DNA from: Amycolatopsis umgeniensis
GTDB taxonomy: Bacteria; Actinomycetota; Actinomycetes; Mycobacteriales; Pseudonocardiaceae
Length of the DNA stretch: 64,000 bases
Assembly: GCF_014205155.1 (NCBI RefSeq)
Contig: NZ_JACHMX010000001.1
Location: forward strand, 5,766,001-5,830,000
Reading direction: 5' to 3'
In this document: positions 51,859 to 60,690 of the stretch, in pieces
Layout of the letters: each line of letters starts with the position of its first letter
How positions within the stretch are numbered: position 1 is the first letter of the stretch
Position numbers and translations under genes: made by a program
The notes under the pieces: model-generated
What the model saw: the letters and a program-made list of their open reading frames with translations, nothing else
Databases searched by the model: none
What the model was told of the DNA's origin: nothing

Positions 51859-54471
51859 GTGGCGGTTACACAGCTCGATCAAGCAGAGGTCATCCGCAAG
51901 GCGCGCGAACTCCAGCGCGCCGGTATCGATGCCGCGTGTTCGGCCCGCCAGCGCGAAGGCATCCTTCTGCTGCGGCGGGGTATGGCCTTGCTCGATTCGG
52001 TCCATCCGGTCGCCGAACGGATCAGGCACGACTGGCTGGCCACCCGGATCCGGCTGGCCTCCAGCATCGCGACCGTGGGGTCGGAGACCAGTGGCGGTGT
52101 GGCTTCCGGCCTCGCCGGCCTGGACGACGTCCGGCTGTTGCTCAAGGCGGTGGACGAACCCCGGCTCTACGCGGAATTGCGCGGCCAGCTCGACCACAAT
52201 TACGGACTCCTGCTCATGGCGGTGGGGCGGAACGAGGAAAGCACGGCGTACTTCGATTCCTCGCTGGCGCACAAAGAGGCCGCCCTCGCCATGGAAAAGG
52301 ACCCCGCGCCGTCGCTCGATCCCTATTTGGGGACGTTGACCACGCGGGGGCTCGCCTACACCAGGCTCGGCGACATCCGCCGGGCCAGGCGCGACCTCGC
52401 CAGCGCCGTGTCGCTCGCCGAACGGAACGGCCTGCGAGCCCAGGCCGCGGACGCCCGCCGCCCGTTGGGCACGCTGGAACTCCGCGTCGGCAACGTGCCC
52501 GCCGCGCTGCGGCTCTACGAGGAAAGCGAACGAATCTACCGTTCGCTCGACCTGGAGATCCCGCCGCTGCTGCGGTACGAACGGGCCGAAGCGCTGTTGA
52601 CCGCGGGTTTGGCCGAAGAGGCCGGTGCCCATCTCGACGAGATCCTGCCGGTGATGCTGGAACAGCGGAGTATCACCAGGGATCTGGGCGGGGTGGAGCT
52701 GTTCCGCGCGTCGGCGGCGCTGATGACCGACGACCTGGAGCTCGCGCGAACGTACGCCTCTTCGGCCCGGCGTCGCACGCTGCGCTGGGGATGCCAGACC
52801 TGCGTCGCCAACGCGACCATCGTCGGCCTTCGCGCCGACGTACGGGAAGCCTTGAGCACCAACGAAATCCCGGTCAATCTGACGGCCCGCGCGCTGCGCG
52901 CGGCGAACGGGATGCCGATGCCGCGGCTCGCCGACCAGGCCGCGCTGGCGCGGATGCTGGCCGTCCGGGTGGAACTGCGGAAGGGAAAGCGCAAACGTGC
53001 CGCCGAGTTGCTGACGCGGATTCCGCAGCCGGGGCGGTTGACCTCCGTCGACTACCGGATGTTGCGACGGCTCTGCCGTGCGGAACTCGCTGTCGCCGAG
53101 GGGGACAAGGCCAAGGCGCTGGCCGAGATCCGCGCGGGGCTCACCGACCTCGACCGCGTCCGCGACCGGATGGGCGGCCTCGAACTGTTGTCCGGGACGG
53201 CTTTGCACGGCAGGGAGCTGGCGGATCTGGCGGTCAAGATCGTGCTCGAGCGCGCGGACGCGGCCCGGTTGTTCGGCTGGACGGAACGGACCCGCGCGCA
53301 GAGTTACCGGTACGAACCCGTCGCGGCGACCGACCCTGATCTCGCCGAGCGGGTCGGCGAGGTCCGCGGTCTCGATCAGGCGATCCACCAGGCGCAGCAC
53401 GACGGGCATCCGACGGCGGTCTTGCGCGCGAAGCATGCCGAGCGGTTGCGCGAGGCGCATCGGCTCGGGTGGCATACCGGACGCTGGGGCAGGCCGCGGC
53501 CGATCTCGAGGCTCGCCGAGGTCGCCGAAGAACTGGGCGAGCGCGCGCTGGTGAGTTTCGTGTCCTCCGACGACGACCTGGTGGCGATCGTCGTCACGGG
53601 CGAACGGTGCGAACTGGTTCGGCTCGGCTCGGCGGCACTCGCGGCGGAGTCCGCCCGGATGCTGAACGTGGACCTCGACGCCCTCGCGCCGGATCAGCTG
53701 CCCGCACCACTGGTCCAGTCGGTACTGGGATCGGCGAGGAAACAGGCCGAACGGCTCGACACCCAGCTCATCCGGCCGCTGGAGCGGCTGCTCGGGGATC
53801 GCGGCCTGGTCGTCGTGCCGACCGGTCCGTTGTTCGCCGTCCCGTGGGGGGTGCTGCCGTCGCTGCGGTCGCGGCCGATCGTCGTCGCCCCGTCGGCGAC
53901 GGCGTGGCTGGGCGCCGAACGCTCGACGGGCTCGCCGTCGCGGAAGGTCGTCCTCGTTCGTGGCCCCGGCCTCGTGGGGACCAGGGGTGAGCTGGCCAAA
54001 CTCGTCACGCACTACCGGACCGCGCATACGCTGACCGGCCCGGACGCGACGGTGAAGTCCGTCCTGCAGGCACTGGACGGCGCGGATCTCGCGCACATCG
54101 CCGCGCATGGCGCGCACGAGCCCGAGAACGCCTTGTTCTCCCGGTTGGAACTGGCCGACGGCACCCTCTTCGCGCACGAGATGGCCGGGCTCGCGCAGCC
54201 GCCGTCGCAGGTCGTCTTCGCGTCGTGCGAACTGGCGCTGAACCGGATCCGGTCCGGCGACGAAGTCCTCGGTTTCGCCAGCGCGTTGCTCGCGAGTGGT
54301 TCGCGGACGGTGATCGCGCCGTTGAGCCGAGTCGGTGACGAGGCCGCGACGGCCGCGATGGACGACTACCACCGCGGACTCGCCGAAGGTGCCGGACCGG
54401 CGACGGCGTTGGCCGACACCGTCGCGGTTGATCCGTTCCGGCGACCGTTCGTCTGTTTGGGTGCGGGCTGA
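51859..54471 (+). CDS. TPR-CHAT protein (caspase-like protease)
   Basis: An 870-residue protein. Residues ~1-540 are helical repeats of the TPR type (for example LTTRGLAYTRLGDIRRARRD and GTLELRVGNVPAALRLYEES). The C-terminal ~270 residues form a CHAT domain with the dyad His750 (AHIAAHGAHEPENALFS) and Cys790 (VVFASCELALNRI), both intact, so it should be a cysteine endopeptidase. CHAT proteins act in bacterial stress, death or defence-like responses when triggered through their repeat domain. GTG 51859 is the first start after the small gene; its ribosome-binding site is weak. Confidence 0.85.
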   Translation: MAVTQLDQAEVIRKARELQRAGIDAACSARQREGILLLRRGMALLDSVHPVAERIRHDWLATRIRLASSIATVGSETSGGVASGLAGLDDVRLLLKAVDEPRLYAELRGQLDHNYGLLLMAVGRNEESTAYFDSSLAHKEAALAMEKDPAPSLDPYLGTLTTRGLAYTRLGDIRRARRDLASAVSLAERNGLRAQAADARRPLGTLELRVGNVPAALRLYEESERIYRSLDLEIPPLLRYERAEALLTAGLAEEAGAHLDEILPVMLEQRSITRDLGGVELFRASAALMTDDLELARTYASSARRRTLRWGCQTCVANATIVGLRADVREALSTNEIPVNLTARALRAANGMPMPRLADQAALARMLAVRVELRKGKRKRAAELLTRIPQPGRLTSVDYRMLRRLCRAELAVAEGDKAKALAEIRAGLTDLDRVRDRMGGLELLSGTALHGRELADLAVKIVLERADAARLFGWTERTRAQSYRYEPVAATDPDLAERVGEVRGLDQAIHQAQHDGHPTAVLRAKHAERLREAHRLGWHTGRWGRPRPISRLAEVAEELGERALVSFVSSDDDLVAIVVTGERCELVRLGSAALAAESARMLNVDLDALAPDQLPAPLVQSVLGSARKQAERLDTQLIRPLERLLGDRGLVVVPTGPLFAVPWGVLPSLRSRPIVVAPSATAWLGAERSTGSPSRKVVLVRGPGLVGTRGELAKLVTHYRTAHTLTGPDATVKSVLQALDGADLAHIAAHGAHEPENALFSRLELADGTLFAHEMAGLAQPPSQVVFASCELALNRIRSGDEVLGFASALLASGSRTVIAPLSRVGDEAATAAMDDYHRGLAEGAGPATALADTVAVDPFRRPFVCLGAG

Positions 54472-54556
54472 TCGCCCGGCTTGACAGCCCCTGTTCGATC
54501 TTCACGACTCCAAGTGCCCGGTTGGTTACTCTTGACCGAGTCGTCTGAACCAATTA

Positions 54557-54568
54557 TGGTCTAGACCA
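54557..54568. promoter_or_regulatory. DasR-responsive element (dre) upstream of LPMO gene
   Basis: TGGTCTAGACCA, identical to the core of the DasR binding site of streptomycetes, 138 bp upstream of the LPMO start. DasR represses chitin-utilisation genes until glucosamine phosphates accumulate, which fits a chitin-active enzyme. Confidence 0.8.
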
Positions 54569-54706
54569 CATTCGCCTGCTCGGCGCTTCGGCGGATGTGG
54601 TCCCAACCTTCGTTGGTTTTCCCTCGCCGTGGCCCAGGAACCCCGAGTTCGCGGATGGTTTCGCCACCGGGCCCGCGGTGAGTGCAGAGATGGGAAAGGG
54701 GTAGGC

Positions 54707-55222
54707 ATGAGCTTCAAACGACGGCTTTTGACCCTGGCGGCAGGTGCGGCAACGGTGCCGGCGGTTCTGGTCGCGATCCCGGCGGGAACCGCCAGCGCGC
54801 ACGGTTATGTTTCCTCGCCCGCGAGCAGGCAGGCGCAGTGCGCTCAGAACACCGTTTCCTGTGGTGACATCAAATGGGAACCGCAAAGTGTCGAGGGCCC
54901 CAAGGGGCTCATGAGCTGCAACGGCGGCGTCGGCCGTTTCGCGGATCTCAACAATGACAGCAAGGGCTGGAAGGTGCATTCCCTCGGCCGTACCACCACG
55001 TTCCGGTGGACGATCACGGCTCGCCACCGCACCAGCACGTGGGAGTACTTCGTCGACGGCGCGAAGGTCGCGACCGTCAACGACAACGGTGCGCAGCCGG
55101 GCGCCACGGTCACGCACAGCGTGAACCTGCAGCAGAGCGGGCGGCACAAGATCCTCGCTCGCTGGAACGTCTACGACACGGCGAACGCGTTCTACGCCTG
55201 CATCGACGCGAACATCAGTTAA
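54707..55222 (+). CDS. Secreted AA10 lytic polysaccharide monooxygenase
   Basis: A 171-residue copper enzyme. The signal peptide (to IPAGTASA) is followed by His32, which becomes the mature N-terminus HGYVSSPASRQ; with His107 (WTITARHRTSTWEYF) it forms the copper-binding histidine brace. Paired cysteines and the WEPQSVEGPKG stretch are typical of small chitin-active AA10 enzymes without a binding module. It oxidatively cleaves chitin outside the cell. ATG 54707 follows AAAGGGG. A perfect dre core lies upstream. Confidence 0.92.
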   Translation: MSFKRRLLTLAAGAATVPAVLVAIPAGTASAHGYVSSPASRQAQCAQNTVSCGDIKWEPQSVEGPKGLMSCNGGVGRFADLNNDSKGWKVHSLGRTTTFRWTITARHRTSTWEYFVDGAKVATVNDNGAQPGATVTHSVNLQQSGRHKILARWNVYDTANAFYACIDANIS

Positions 55223-55245
55223 GGGTCGATTCCGGTTTGAAGTCT

Positions 55246-55292
55246 GTGAAGGACCCCTTCATTGCGCCAGGCGCAATGAAGGGGTCCTTCAC
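55246..55292. terminator. Long perfect hairpin, GTGAAGGAC family
   Basis: 23-bp perfect arms (GTGAAGGACCCCTTCATTGC... and partner) with a 1-nt centre, 23 bp after the LPMO stop. The rest of 55293-55724 contains further hairpins and half-palindromes (AAGGAGGCCTTCA at about 55341 and 55604) but no gene. Confidence 0.75.
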
Positions 55293-55408
55293 GTACTTGG
55301 GGAAGGGGTCGAGGTCAGGTTTCTTCGGCTGAGCCGAGGGAAGGAGGCCTTCATATGGTTACCTACGTCTGACCTGCGCGTAGCTGGCGGCTCGATCTGT
55401 TCGGGGAT

Positions 55409-55457
55409 CGACGGTGGAGGATTTGGGACGTTCAACGTCCCAAATCGTCCATCGTCG
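55409..55457. terminator. Hairpin with GGGACGTTCAACGTCCC core
   Basis: Perfect inner arms GATTTGGGACGTT/AACGTCCCAAATC (55420-55446), extended outward to 24 bp with one G-T wobble and one mismatch. Core GGACGTT resembles 11654 and 45255. Confidence 0.6.
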
Positions 55458-55529
55458 CGCGAGTCACCTGGTTGATCGAGGCAGTGTCGGTCACGACCTC
55501 GTGGCCGACGACCGAACGAGGAACATTCC

Positions 55530-55544
55530 GGACGTTCAACGTCC
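55530..55544. repeat. Short GGACGTTCAACGTCC palindrome
   Basis: Same 15-bp core as the hairpin 55409-55457 but with imperfect flanks; a second copy in the same intergenic space. Confidence 0.5.
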
Positions 55545-55724
55545 TGAAACCTCCACACCCGAACCCACACACACCAGCAGGTCAGCAAACACAAGCCCGC
55601 TAAGGAGGCCTTCACGGACCGCACCTACCAACAACGGCAGCCAGAACCCAGCAGGTACCCAAGGCACTCTCGGCTTAGAACCGTCCTTACCCACTCACGA
55701 GGCTTTTGTGTCAGGCTCACCGTC

Positions 55725-56672
55725 ATGAGCGATGACGAGCGTGACGGGGTCAAGCTGACCAACCTCGACCAGCCGTTGTTCGAGGGCGCGACCAAACGCG
55801 ACCTAGTGGACTACCTGGACGTCGTCGCGGACCGTCTCCTCCCGGTCTTGGAGAACCGGCCGCTTTCGGTGATCCGCATCCTGCGCGGCCAGGACCCGTT
55901 CATGCAGAAGAATCTGCCCAAATACACGCCCGACTGGGTGAAGCGATACGAGATCTGGGCGGAGACGTCGAAGCGGCAGGTGTCGTACGCGTTGTGCGAC
56001 GACCGCCGCACGCTGCTGTGGTTCGCGAACCAGCGCGCCGTCGAGTACCACCCGACGTTGATGACCGCGGGGGACGTCGCGGGCCCGACTCACCTCGTCC
56101 TGGACCTCGACCCGCCCGTGGGTGACGATTTCGCGCATGTCGTGAAGGCCGCCGGGCTGGTGCGGCGGGCTCTCTCCGATTGCGGTCTCGCGGGTGCGGT
56201 GAAGACCAGCGGTTCCAAGGGAGTGCACATCTTCGTTCCGCTGGCGGAGGGGCAGGGCTTCGAAGACGTCGCGGCCGCGACCCGCGCGCTCTCCGCCCGT
56301 GCGGAGCAGATCGACCCGTCGGTCGCGACGACCGCGTACATCGTGGAAGACCGCGAGGGAAAGGTGTACCTCGATTCGACGCGGGCGGGCGGCAACACGG
56401 TCGCGGCGGCGTACAGCCCGCGGTTGCGGCCCGGACTGCCGGTGTCGTTCCCGGTGGCCTGGGACGATCTCGCGAACGTGGTCCCCGCCGACTTCACCGT
56501 CCACACGGCGCCCGCTCTGCTCGGTGACGGGGATCCGTGGGCCGAGGCGATGCCGGAACCGCAGACGTTGCCCGCCGATCTCGTCGAGCAGGGGCATACG
56601 ATCCCGATCGCGCGTGTCGTGGCGATGCACGAAGGGAAACGGCGGGCGAGATCGCGTGCCCAGAAGGGCTGA
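55725..56672 (+). CDS. Stand-alone LigD-type polymerase (PolDom/primase) domain
   Basis: A 315-residue archaeo-eukaryotic-primase-fold protein corresponding to the polymerase domain of LigD. The catalytic acidic pair is in HLVLDLDPP, and the nucleotide-binding loop is KTSGSKGVHIFVPL with the conserved His. No ligase or nuclease domain is attached and no Ku gene is adjacent. It may assist non-homologous end joining or gap filling. ATG 55725. Confidence 0.9.
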   Translation: MSDDERDGVKLTNLDQPLFEGATKRDLVDYLDVVADRLLPVLENRPLSVIRILRGQDPFMQKNLPKYTPDWVKRYEIWAETSKRQVSYALCDDRRTLLWFANQRAVEYHPTLMTAGDVAGPTHLVLDLDPPVGDDFAHVVKAAGLVRRALSDCGLAGAVKTSGSKGVHIFVPLAEGQGFEDVAAATRALSARAEQIDPSVATTAYIVEDREGKVYLDSTRAGGNTVAAAYSPRLRPGLPVSFPVAWDDLANVVPADFTVHTAPALLGDGDPWAEAMPEPQTLPADLVEQGHTIPIARVVAMHEGKRRARSRAQKG

Positions 56673-56743
56673 ACACCCGCCTGGCGAAAACATTTTGTGT
56701 ACCTTGGACCGCAGGGGGCGGGGCAGCGGTACTGGGGGCATTC

Positions 56744-57898
56744 GTGGGAAAGATCGACGCTGACGTGATCATCGTGGGCGCGGGTCCGGCCGGGCTGGTG
56801 GTGGGAAATCTTTTACGGGCGGCCGGAATCGACTGCCTGATCCTGGAACGGCGCAGCCGGGAACATATCGAAAACCGTGCCAGAGCGGGGTTTCTGGCCG
56901 CGAATAGTGTCCGTGTACTCGACGGCAACGGCCTCGCGGGCGGACTGCTGGAGAACGGTGTCCGGCACGATACCTGTGCCTTTCGCGATGAGCGGGGGGA
57001 ATTCGAGCTCAAGTACGGTGAACTCGGCGATTGCGAGGTGCACACCGTCTATCCGCAGCAATTCCTGGTCACCGATCTGATCGCGGAATTCCTCGCCCGC
57101 GGCGGGGAGATCCGGTTCGGGGCCGAGGTGTCGTCGGTGTCGGGGACGGAGGCCACCGTCATCGCCGATGATCTTCTCTTGCGCGCCAGGTACATCGCCG
57201 GCTGCGACGGCAGGCACGGCGCTTCGCGGAGGTCGGTTCCCGCGCGGGTCTTCCGGCGAGACCACGCGATCTCGTGGCTCGCGATCCTCGCCGAGGCGCC
57301 GCCCAGTATGTCCGCTGTCGGTTACGCGCTCCATGAACGCGGATTCGCCGGGCATATGGCGAGGACGCCGACGGTGACGCGCTACTACCTCGAAGTCCCG
57401 CGCGGTGAAGATCCGGAAACCTGGCCGGACGAACGCGTCTGGGACGAACTGCACCTGCGGATGCGCGCCGATCGGCACGGCGCGCTCGAACGCGGCCCCG
57501 TCGTCGAACGCCGGATCGTGGACCTGGGTTCGCACGTGATGGACACGATCCAGCGCGGGAAGCTGTTCCTCGTCGGTGACGCGGCGAGCCTGATCAGTCC
57601 CTCCGCGGCGAAAGGCGCGAACCTCGCGCTGATGGAGGCCGAGATCCTCGCCAAGGCGCTGATCGCCGCCCACGAAGAGGACGACACGACGGCGCTCGAC
57701 CGCTACTCCGCGGAATGCCTGCCGCGTATCTGGCGCGCCCAGGAGTTCTCGCACTGGATGATCGACTTCCTGCACGCCCCGGCCGGATACGACGACGAGG
57801 CCCTCTTCCAGCGGGCGCTGCGGGACGCCCGGCTCGAGAGCCTGCGGGTTTCCCGCGCACACCAGGATTTCTTCGCCGAGAGTTACGTCGGTATCTGA
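56744..57898 (+). CDS. pobA: 4-hydroxybenzoate 3-monooxygenase-like flavoprotein
   Basis: A 384-residue class A flavin hydroxylase matching PobA in length and layout: VIIVGAGPAGLVVGNLLRAA, then SREHIENRARAGFLAANSV (the PobA RxRAG region), the DG motif IAGCDGRHGASR and FAD motif LVGDAASLISPSAAKGANLA. PobA converts 4-hydroxybenzoate to protocatechuate with NADPH. The usual AHIVPPTGAKG segment is altered here, so substrate may differ. GTG 56744 follows GGGGG. No protocatechuate genes are nearby. Confidence 0.82.
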   Translation: MGKIDADVIIVGAGPAGLVVGNLLRAAGIDCLILERRSREHIENRARAGFLAANSVRVLDGNGLAGGLLENGVRHDTCAFRDERGEFELKYGELGDCEVHTVYPQQFLVTDLIAEFLARGGEIRFGAEVSSVSGTEATVIADDLLLRARYIAGCDGRHGASRRSVPARVFRRDHAISWLAILAEAPPSMSAVGYALHERGFAGHMARTPTVTRYYLEVPRGEDPETWPDERVWDELHLRMRADRHGALERGPVVERRIVDLGSHVMDTIQRGKLFLVGDAASLISPSAAKGANLALMEAEILAKALIAAHEEDDTTALDRYSAECLPRIWRAQEFSHWMIDFLHAPAGYDDEALFQRALRDARLESLRVSRAHQDFFAESYVGI

Positions 57899-58082
57899 GG
57901 CGGATCCGGGGATTCGGTGAACCGGGGGATCGGCACGTCCGTATCACGGAGCAGAGGTCCGAGGTTCCTTCGCGGTGTGGAAAGGACGAACGACGATGCC
58001 GGTACGTCTCCGCTGGGCGCCAGGGAACCCGTGTCCGCACCCGAATCGGCCCGGTCCGTCGGAAGAACCCGAGCCGGAACCG

Positions 58083-58709
58083 TCAGCCTGCGCGCACTGC
58101 GGGGGTGGCGGGCCGGTCGAGAGGGAGGAGCCGGACGTCGCCTGAACGATCTCTCCCCGGCTCCTCCTCGGTGACGAACCGCAGGGCCCCGCTGACCTCG
58201 CGGGTCACCATCCGCGCGCCGTGCCAGCCGGCGGGGACCCAACCGGCGCGCAGGTCACGGCGCACCTTCTCGGCCCTTCGGACGTGACGGGCGAACGAGT
58301 GCGGCCGGATGACGCGCCCGCGCGCGACTTGGCCCGCGCGGGCCTCCTCCGGGGTGACGTCGAGCCACAGCAGCCGGACAGGGCGGCGGCTCACCAGGCC
58401 GAGCAGGGCCAGCAAGCCGCGGGTCGTCGCGCGGGTCGACGGCTCGTGCACGACCAGGGGGCCGTCGTACGCCAGCGCGGACCGGACGACCCGCGCGCGG
58501 TGCCACAGATGCACCAGCGGCCGGTAGCACCGGTACGGCAGTGCGGCGGGCAGCCGTGCGCGCAGCCGCGCGCGGACCTGGTCGGAATCGAGCACCGGCA
58601 TCGCGCCGGTCGCCGCCCGGGACAGGAGGGTGGTCTTGCCCGCCCCGGGGATCCCCGCGACCACCAGCAGATCGCGGCGGCCGAGCTGGAGTGCGATGCG
58701 ATCGGTCAT
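58083..58709 (-). CDS. P-loop kinase-like ATPase
   Basis: A 208-residue protein with a Walker A GIPGAGKTT (residues 19-27) and a DSDQVRARLRARLP stretch, as in small zeta-toxin/gluconate-kinase-like P-loop kinases. The later LLWLDVTPEEARAGQVARGR and HSFARHVRR supply the likely Walker B and lid arginines. The target of phosphorylation, if any, is unknown. The 184 bp between it and PobA hold no gene. Confidence 0.75.
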   Translation of the reverse strand: MTDRIALQLGRRDLLVVAGIPGAGKTTLLSRAATGAMPVLDSDQVRARLRARLPAALPYRCYRPLVHLWHRARVVRSALAYDGPLVVHEPSTRATTRGLLALLGLVSRRPVRLLWLDVTPEEARAGQVARGRVIRPHSFARHVRRAEKVRRDLRAGWVPAGWHGARMVTREVSGALRFVTEEEPGRDRSGDVRLLPLDRPATPAVRAG

Positions 58710-58775
58710 GAGGCGTCAACGACCCGGCCGATGATAAAGGTTCCTTTACCTTGATCGGCTCGGCTCCGGTACAGG

Positions 58776-59441
58776 TCAGGCCGCCACCGGTGTTCCCGGC
58801 GTCACCGTCTTGTCCGGAAGCAGCGTCCCGCCCTTGGTGAGCCACGCGACACCGAACGCGAGGATCGCCACCGACTCCAGCCACAGCGCCGGGTAGAGCG
58901 ACTTCGTCAGGTCGTCGAAGACCAAGCCGCAGAGCACGATCAAGGCCAGGCACACCAGCATGATCATGCCCGAGGCGACGTACAGCCGGTTCCGTTCGGG
59001 TTTGCGGGCGCCGGGGATCTCCTTGTCGGACTTGGTGAACAGCACGATGCAGAAGAACGCCAAGGTGAGGAAGAAGATCGCGGCGAAACCGAGGTGGACG
59101 AAACCGATGATCACGTCCGTGCGGTCGCCGTTCGCCGGCGTCGTGGGGAACAGCGCGACCCCGACAGCGGCCACGGCGGCGATGTTCCCGGCGATGTCGT
59201 CGATCCGGCCGTAACCGCGGTAGGACAACAGGAAGACGCCGATGGCGCACATGACGCCGACCCAGACGTCGCGCATCCCCGAGTAGTAGTAGCCGCTGAT
59301 CGAGTTGAGCAGGCCGCCGCCGTCGACGGCGATCTTCCCGAAGATCAGCACGAAAGGCAGCCCGATCCCGAGGAAACCGATGGCACGCCGCAAGAACAGG
59401 TAGTTGTGGACGAGATTGTCGGATGCCGTTCTCGGGCTCAT
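58776..59441 (-). CDS. Uncharacterised multi-pass membrane protein
   Basis: A 221-residue protein with about six transmembrane helices, starting MSPRTASDNLVHNYLFLRRA. The segment SISGYYYSGMRDVWVGVMCA followed by LLSYRGYG is characteristic of a bacterial family annotated only as hypothetical or DUF998-like. No catalytic residues are evident. It may be co-transcribed with the ATPase gene 66 bp downstream. Confidence 0.75.
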   Translation of the reverse strand: MSPRTASDNLVHNYLFLRRAIGFLGIGLPFVLIFGKIAVDGGGLLNSISGYYYSGMRDVWVGVMCAIGVFLLSYRGYGRIDDIAGNIAAVAAVGVALFPTTPANGDRTDVIIGFVHLGFAAIFFLTLAFFCIVLFTKSDKEIPGARKPERNRLYVASGMIMLVCLALIVLCGLVFDDLTKSLYPALWLESVAILAFGVAWLTKGGTLLPDKTVTPGTPVAA

Positions 59442-59538
59442 GGCCGCCTCCGTGCCTAGTGCGTATCGCTACTTGGCAGTATCACCCCGATGAGCACCGG
59501 AAATGACACTTCGTGACGACGTTGAGACCGTGTGTTAT

Positions 59539-60690
59539 CTAGGCGGTGTCCAGTACGACGGCGGCGACGTACCCGCCCATCCCGATCGACGTCTTGACGG
59601 TGAGCCCGCTTTCCGGCCGCGAAGGTCCGTCCATCAGCTGCGGATGTCCGTCCGCCACCGGTTTCGGCGCCGGGACGAGATCGTGCCGCGCCGCGAGGCA
59701 GATCGTCGCGATCTCGGTCAGCGCGCTGCCCGACTGGCTGTGGCCGGTCAGCGGTTTGATCGAGTAGATCTCCGTACTACTGGGGAAGACGGCCTCGAGG
59801 ATCCGGGATTCCGTCCGGTGGCAGAGTTTCGTCCCCGTTCCGTGCGCGTTCAGGTAGCGGACGTCGGCCGCGTCGGCGTTCGCGTTCTCCAGGGCGTCGG
59901 TCACCGCCGCGATCGCGTTCGTCGGATCCGGGTCGAGCGCCATCGCGTTGTGCGCTTCGTGGGACATGGCGCCGCCGAGCACCGTGGCGTACGAGTCGGT
60001 CTTCCGCCGGGTCAGCACCACCGCGACCGCGGCCTCGGAGAAGGTGAATCCCCTTGTGCCCTCTTGGAAAGGGCGGCACGCGTCGAGCGGGGGAGCGTCG
60101 GTGATCGCCACCCCGCAGTGCACGAAGTTGCGCACCATCGTGCGGGTCGCGGACAGATCGGTGGTGACCACCACGACGTCGTCGGCCATGCCCGCGTCCA
60201 GCCACATCTTCGCGGTCAGCACCGCGGCGCTGCCTGTCGCGCACATCGCGGACGTGGCCATGGACGGGCCGTGGAAGCCGAATTCCGACATCAGCGAAGC
60301 GATCGGGGTCGAGGGCATCATGCCGATGAACTCACGCCGGTACATGAGTTCCTCGCCGAGCGCGGTCAGCCTGTCCCAGGTCCGCAGGTCCTCGCGGACG
60401 CCGCCGGAGATGACACCCACCCGCCGTCCCGGTGACCAGCCGCGTGCGCCGGCGTCCTCGATCGCCTCCCGTGCGGCGGCGAGCAGGGCGCGGGCGTGCA
60501 GGCTGCCGTCCCGCGGTCTGCCGCCCTCGGGAACGTGCCCCACCCAGCCGGGCAGTTCGGGGGTTTCCCCGAAGCCGTCGACGAAGTGGGCGCAGGGGAC
60601 GCCGCTCGCGAGGCCTTCCCACAGCGAATCGCGCCCCCAGCCGTAGGCGGTTACGGCGCCGATGCCGCAGATGTCTGTTTTGCTCCGCAC
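59539..60690 (-). CDS. Solitary beta-ketoacyl synthase
   Basis: A 383-residue KAS II/FabF-fold condensing enzyme with a complete catalytic triad: Cys150 (TSAMCATGSAAV), His283 (NAHGTGTKL) and His317 (KPLTGHSQSGSA). It would extend an acyl chain on acyl carrier protein. It stands alone: no ACP, malonyltransferase, ketoreductase or chain-length factor is nearby. It is somewhat shorter than FabF. Divergent from the GGDEF gene, with 134 bp between starts. Confidence 0.88.
   Translation of the reverse strand: MRSKTDICGIGAVTAYGWGRDSLWEGLASGVPCAHFVDGFGETPELPGWVGHVPEGGRPRDGSLHARALLAAAREAIEDAGARGWSPGRRVGVISGGVREDLRTWDRLTALGEELMYRREFIGMMPSTPIASLMSEFGFHGPSMATSAMCATGSAAVLTAKMWLDAGMADDVVVVTTDLSATRTMVRNFVHCGVAITDAPPLDACRPFQEGTRGFTFSEAAVAVVLTRRKTDSYATVLGGAMSHEAHNAMALDPDPTNAIAAVTDALENANADAADVRYLNAHGTGTKLCHRTESRILEAVFPSSTEIYSIKPLTGHSQSGSALTEIATICLAARHDLVPAPKPVADGHPQLMDGPSRPESGLTVKTSIGMGGYVAAVVLDTA

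Noticed and set aside
51856..54372. An 838-residue open frame antisense to the CHAT gene
   Set aside because: No recognisable domain; the CHAT and TPR motifs on the plus strand decide the coding strand.
11433..55544. CRISPR array from the recurring short sequences
   Set aside because: Copies are dispersed over tens of kilobases with no regular spacing or spacers, and no cas gene is present.
11433..55544. Insertion sequences explaining the repeats
   Set aside because: No transposase gene or long terminal repeats. Small non-autonomous elements remain possible and are noted as a finding.
56744..57898. PobA-like gene as part of the chorismatase pathway
   Set aside because: It is more than 20 kb away, has no shared regulatory sequence that I could see, and PobA acts on 4-hydroxybenzoate whereas the chorismatase is predicted to make 3-hydroxybenzoate.
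57917..58174. An 85-residue open frame downstream of the PobA-like gene
   Set aside because: Composition is arginine/glycine-rich without family resemblance and it overlaps the opposing ATPase gene.
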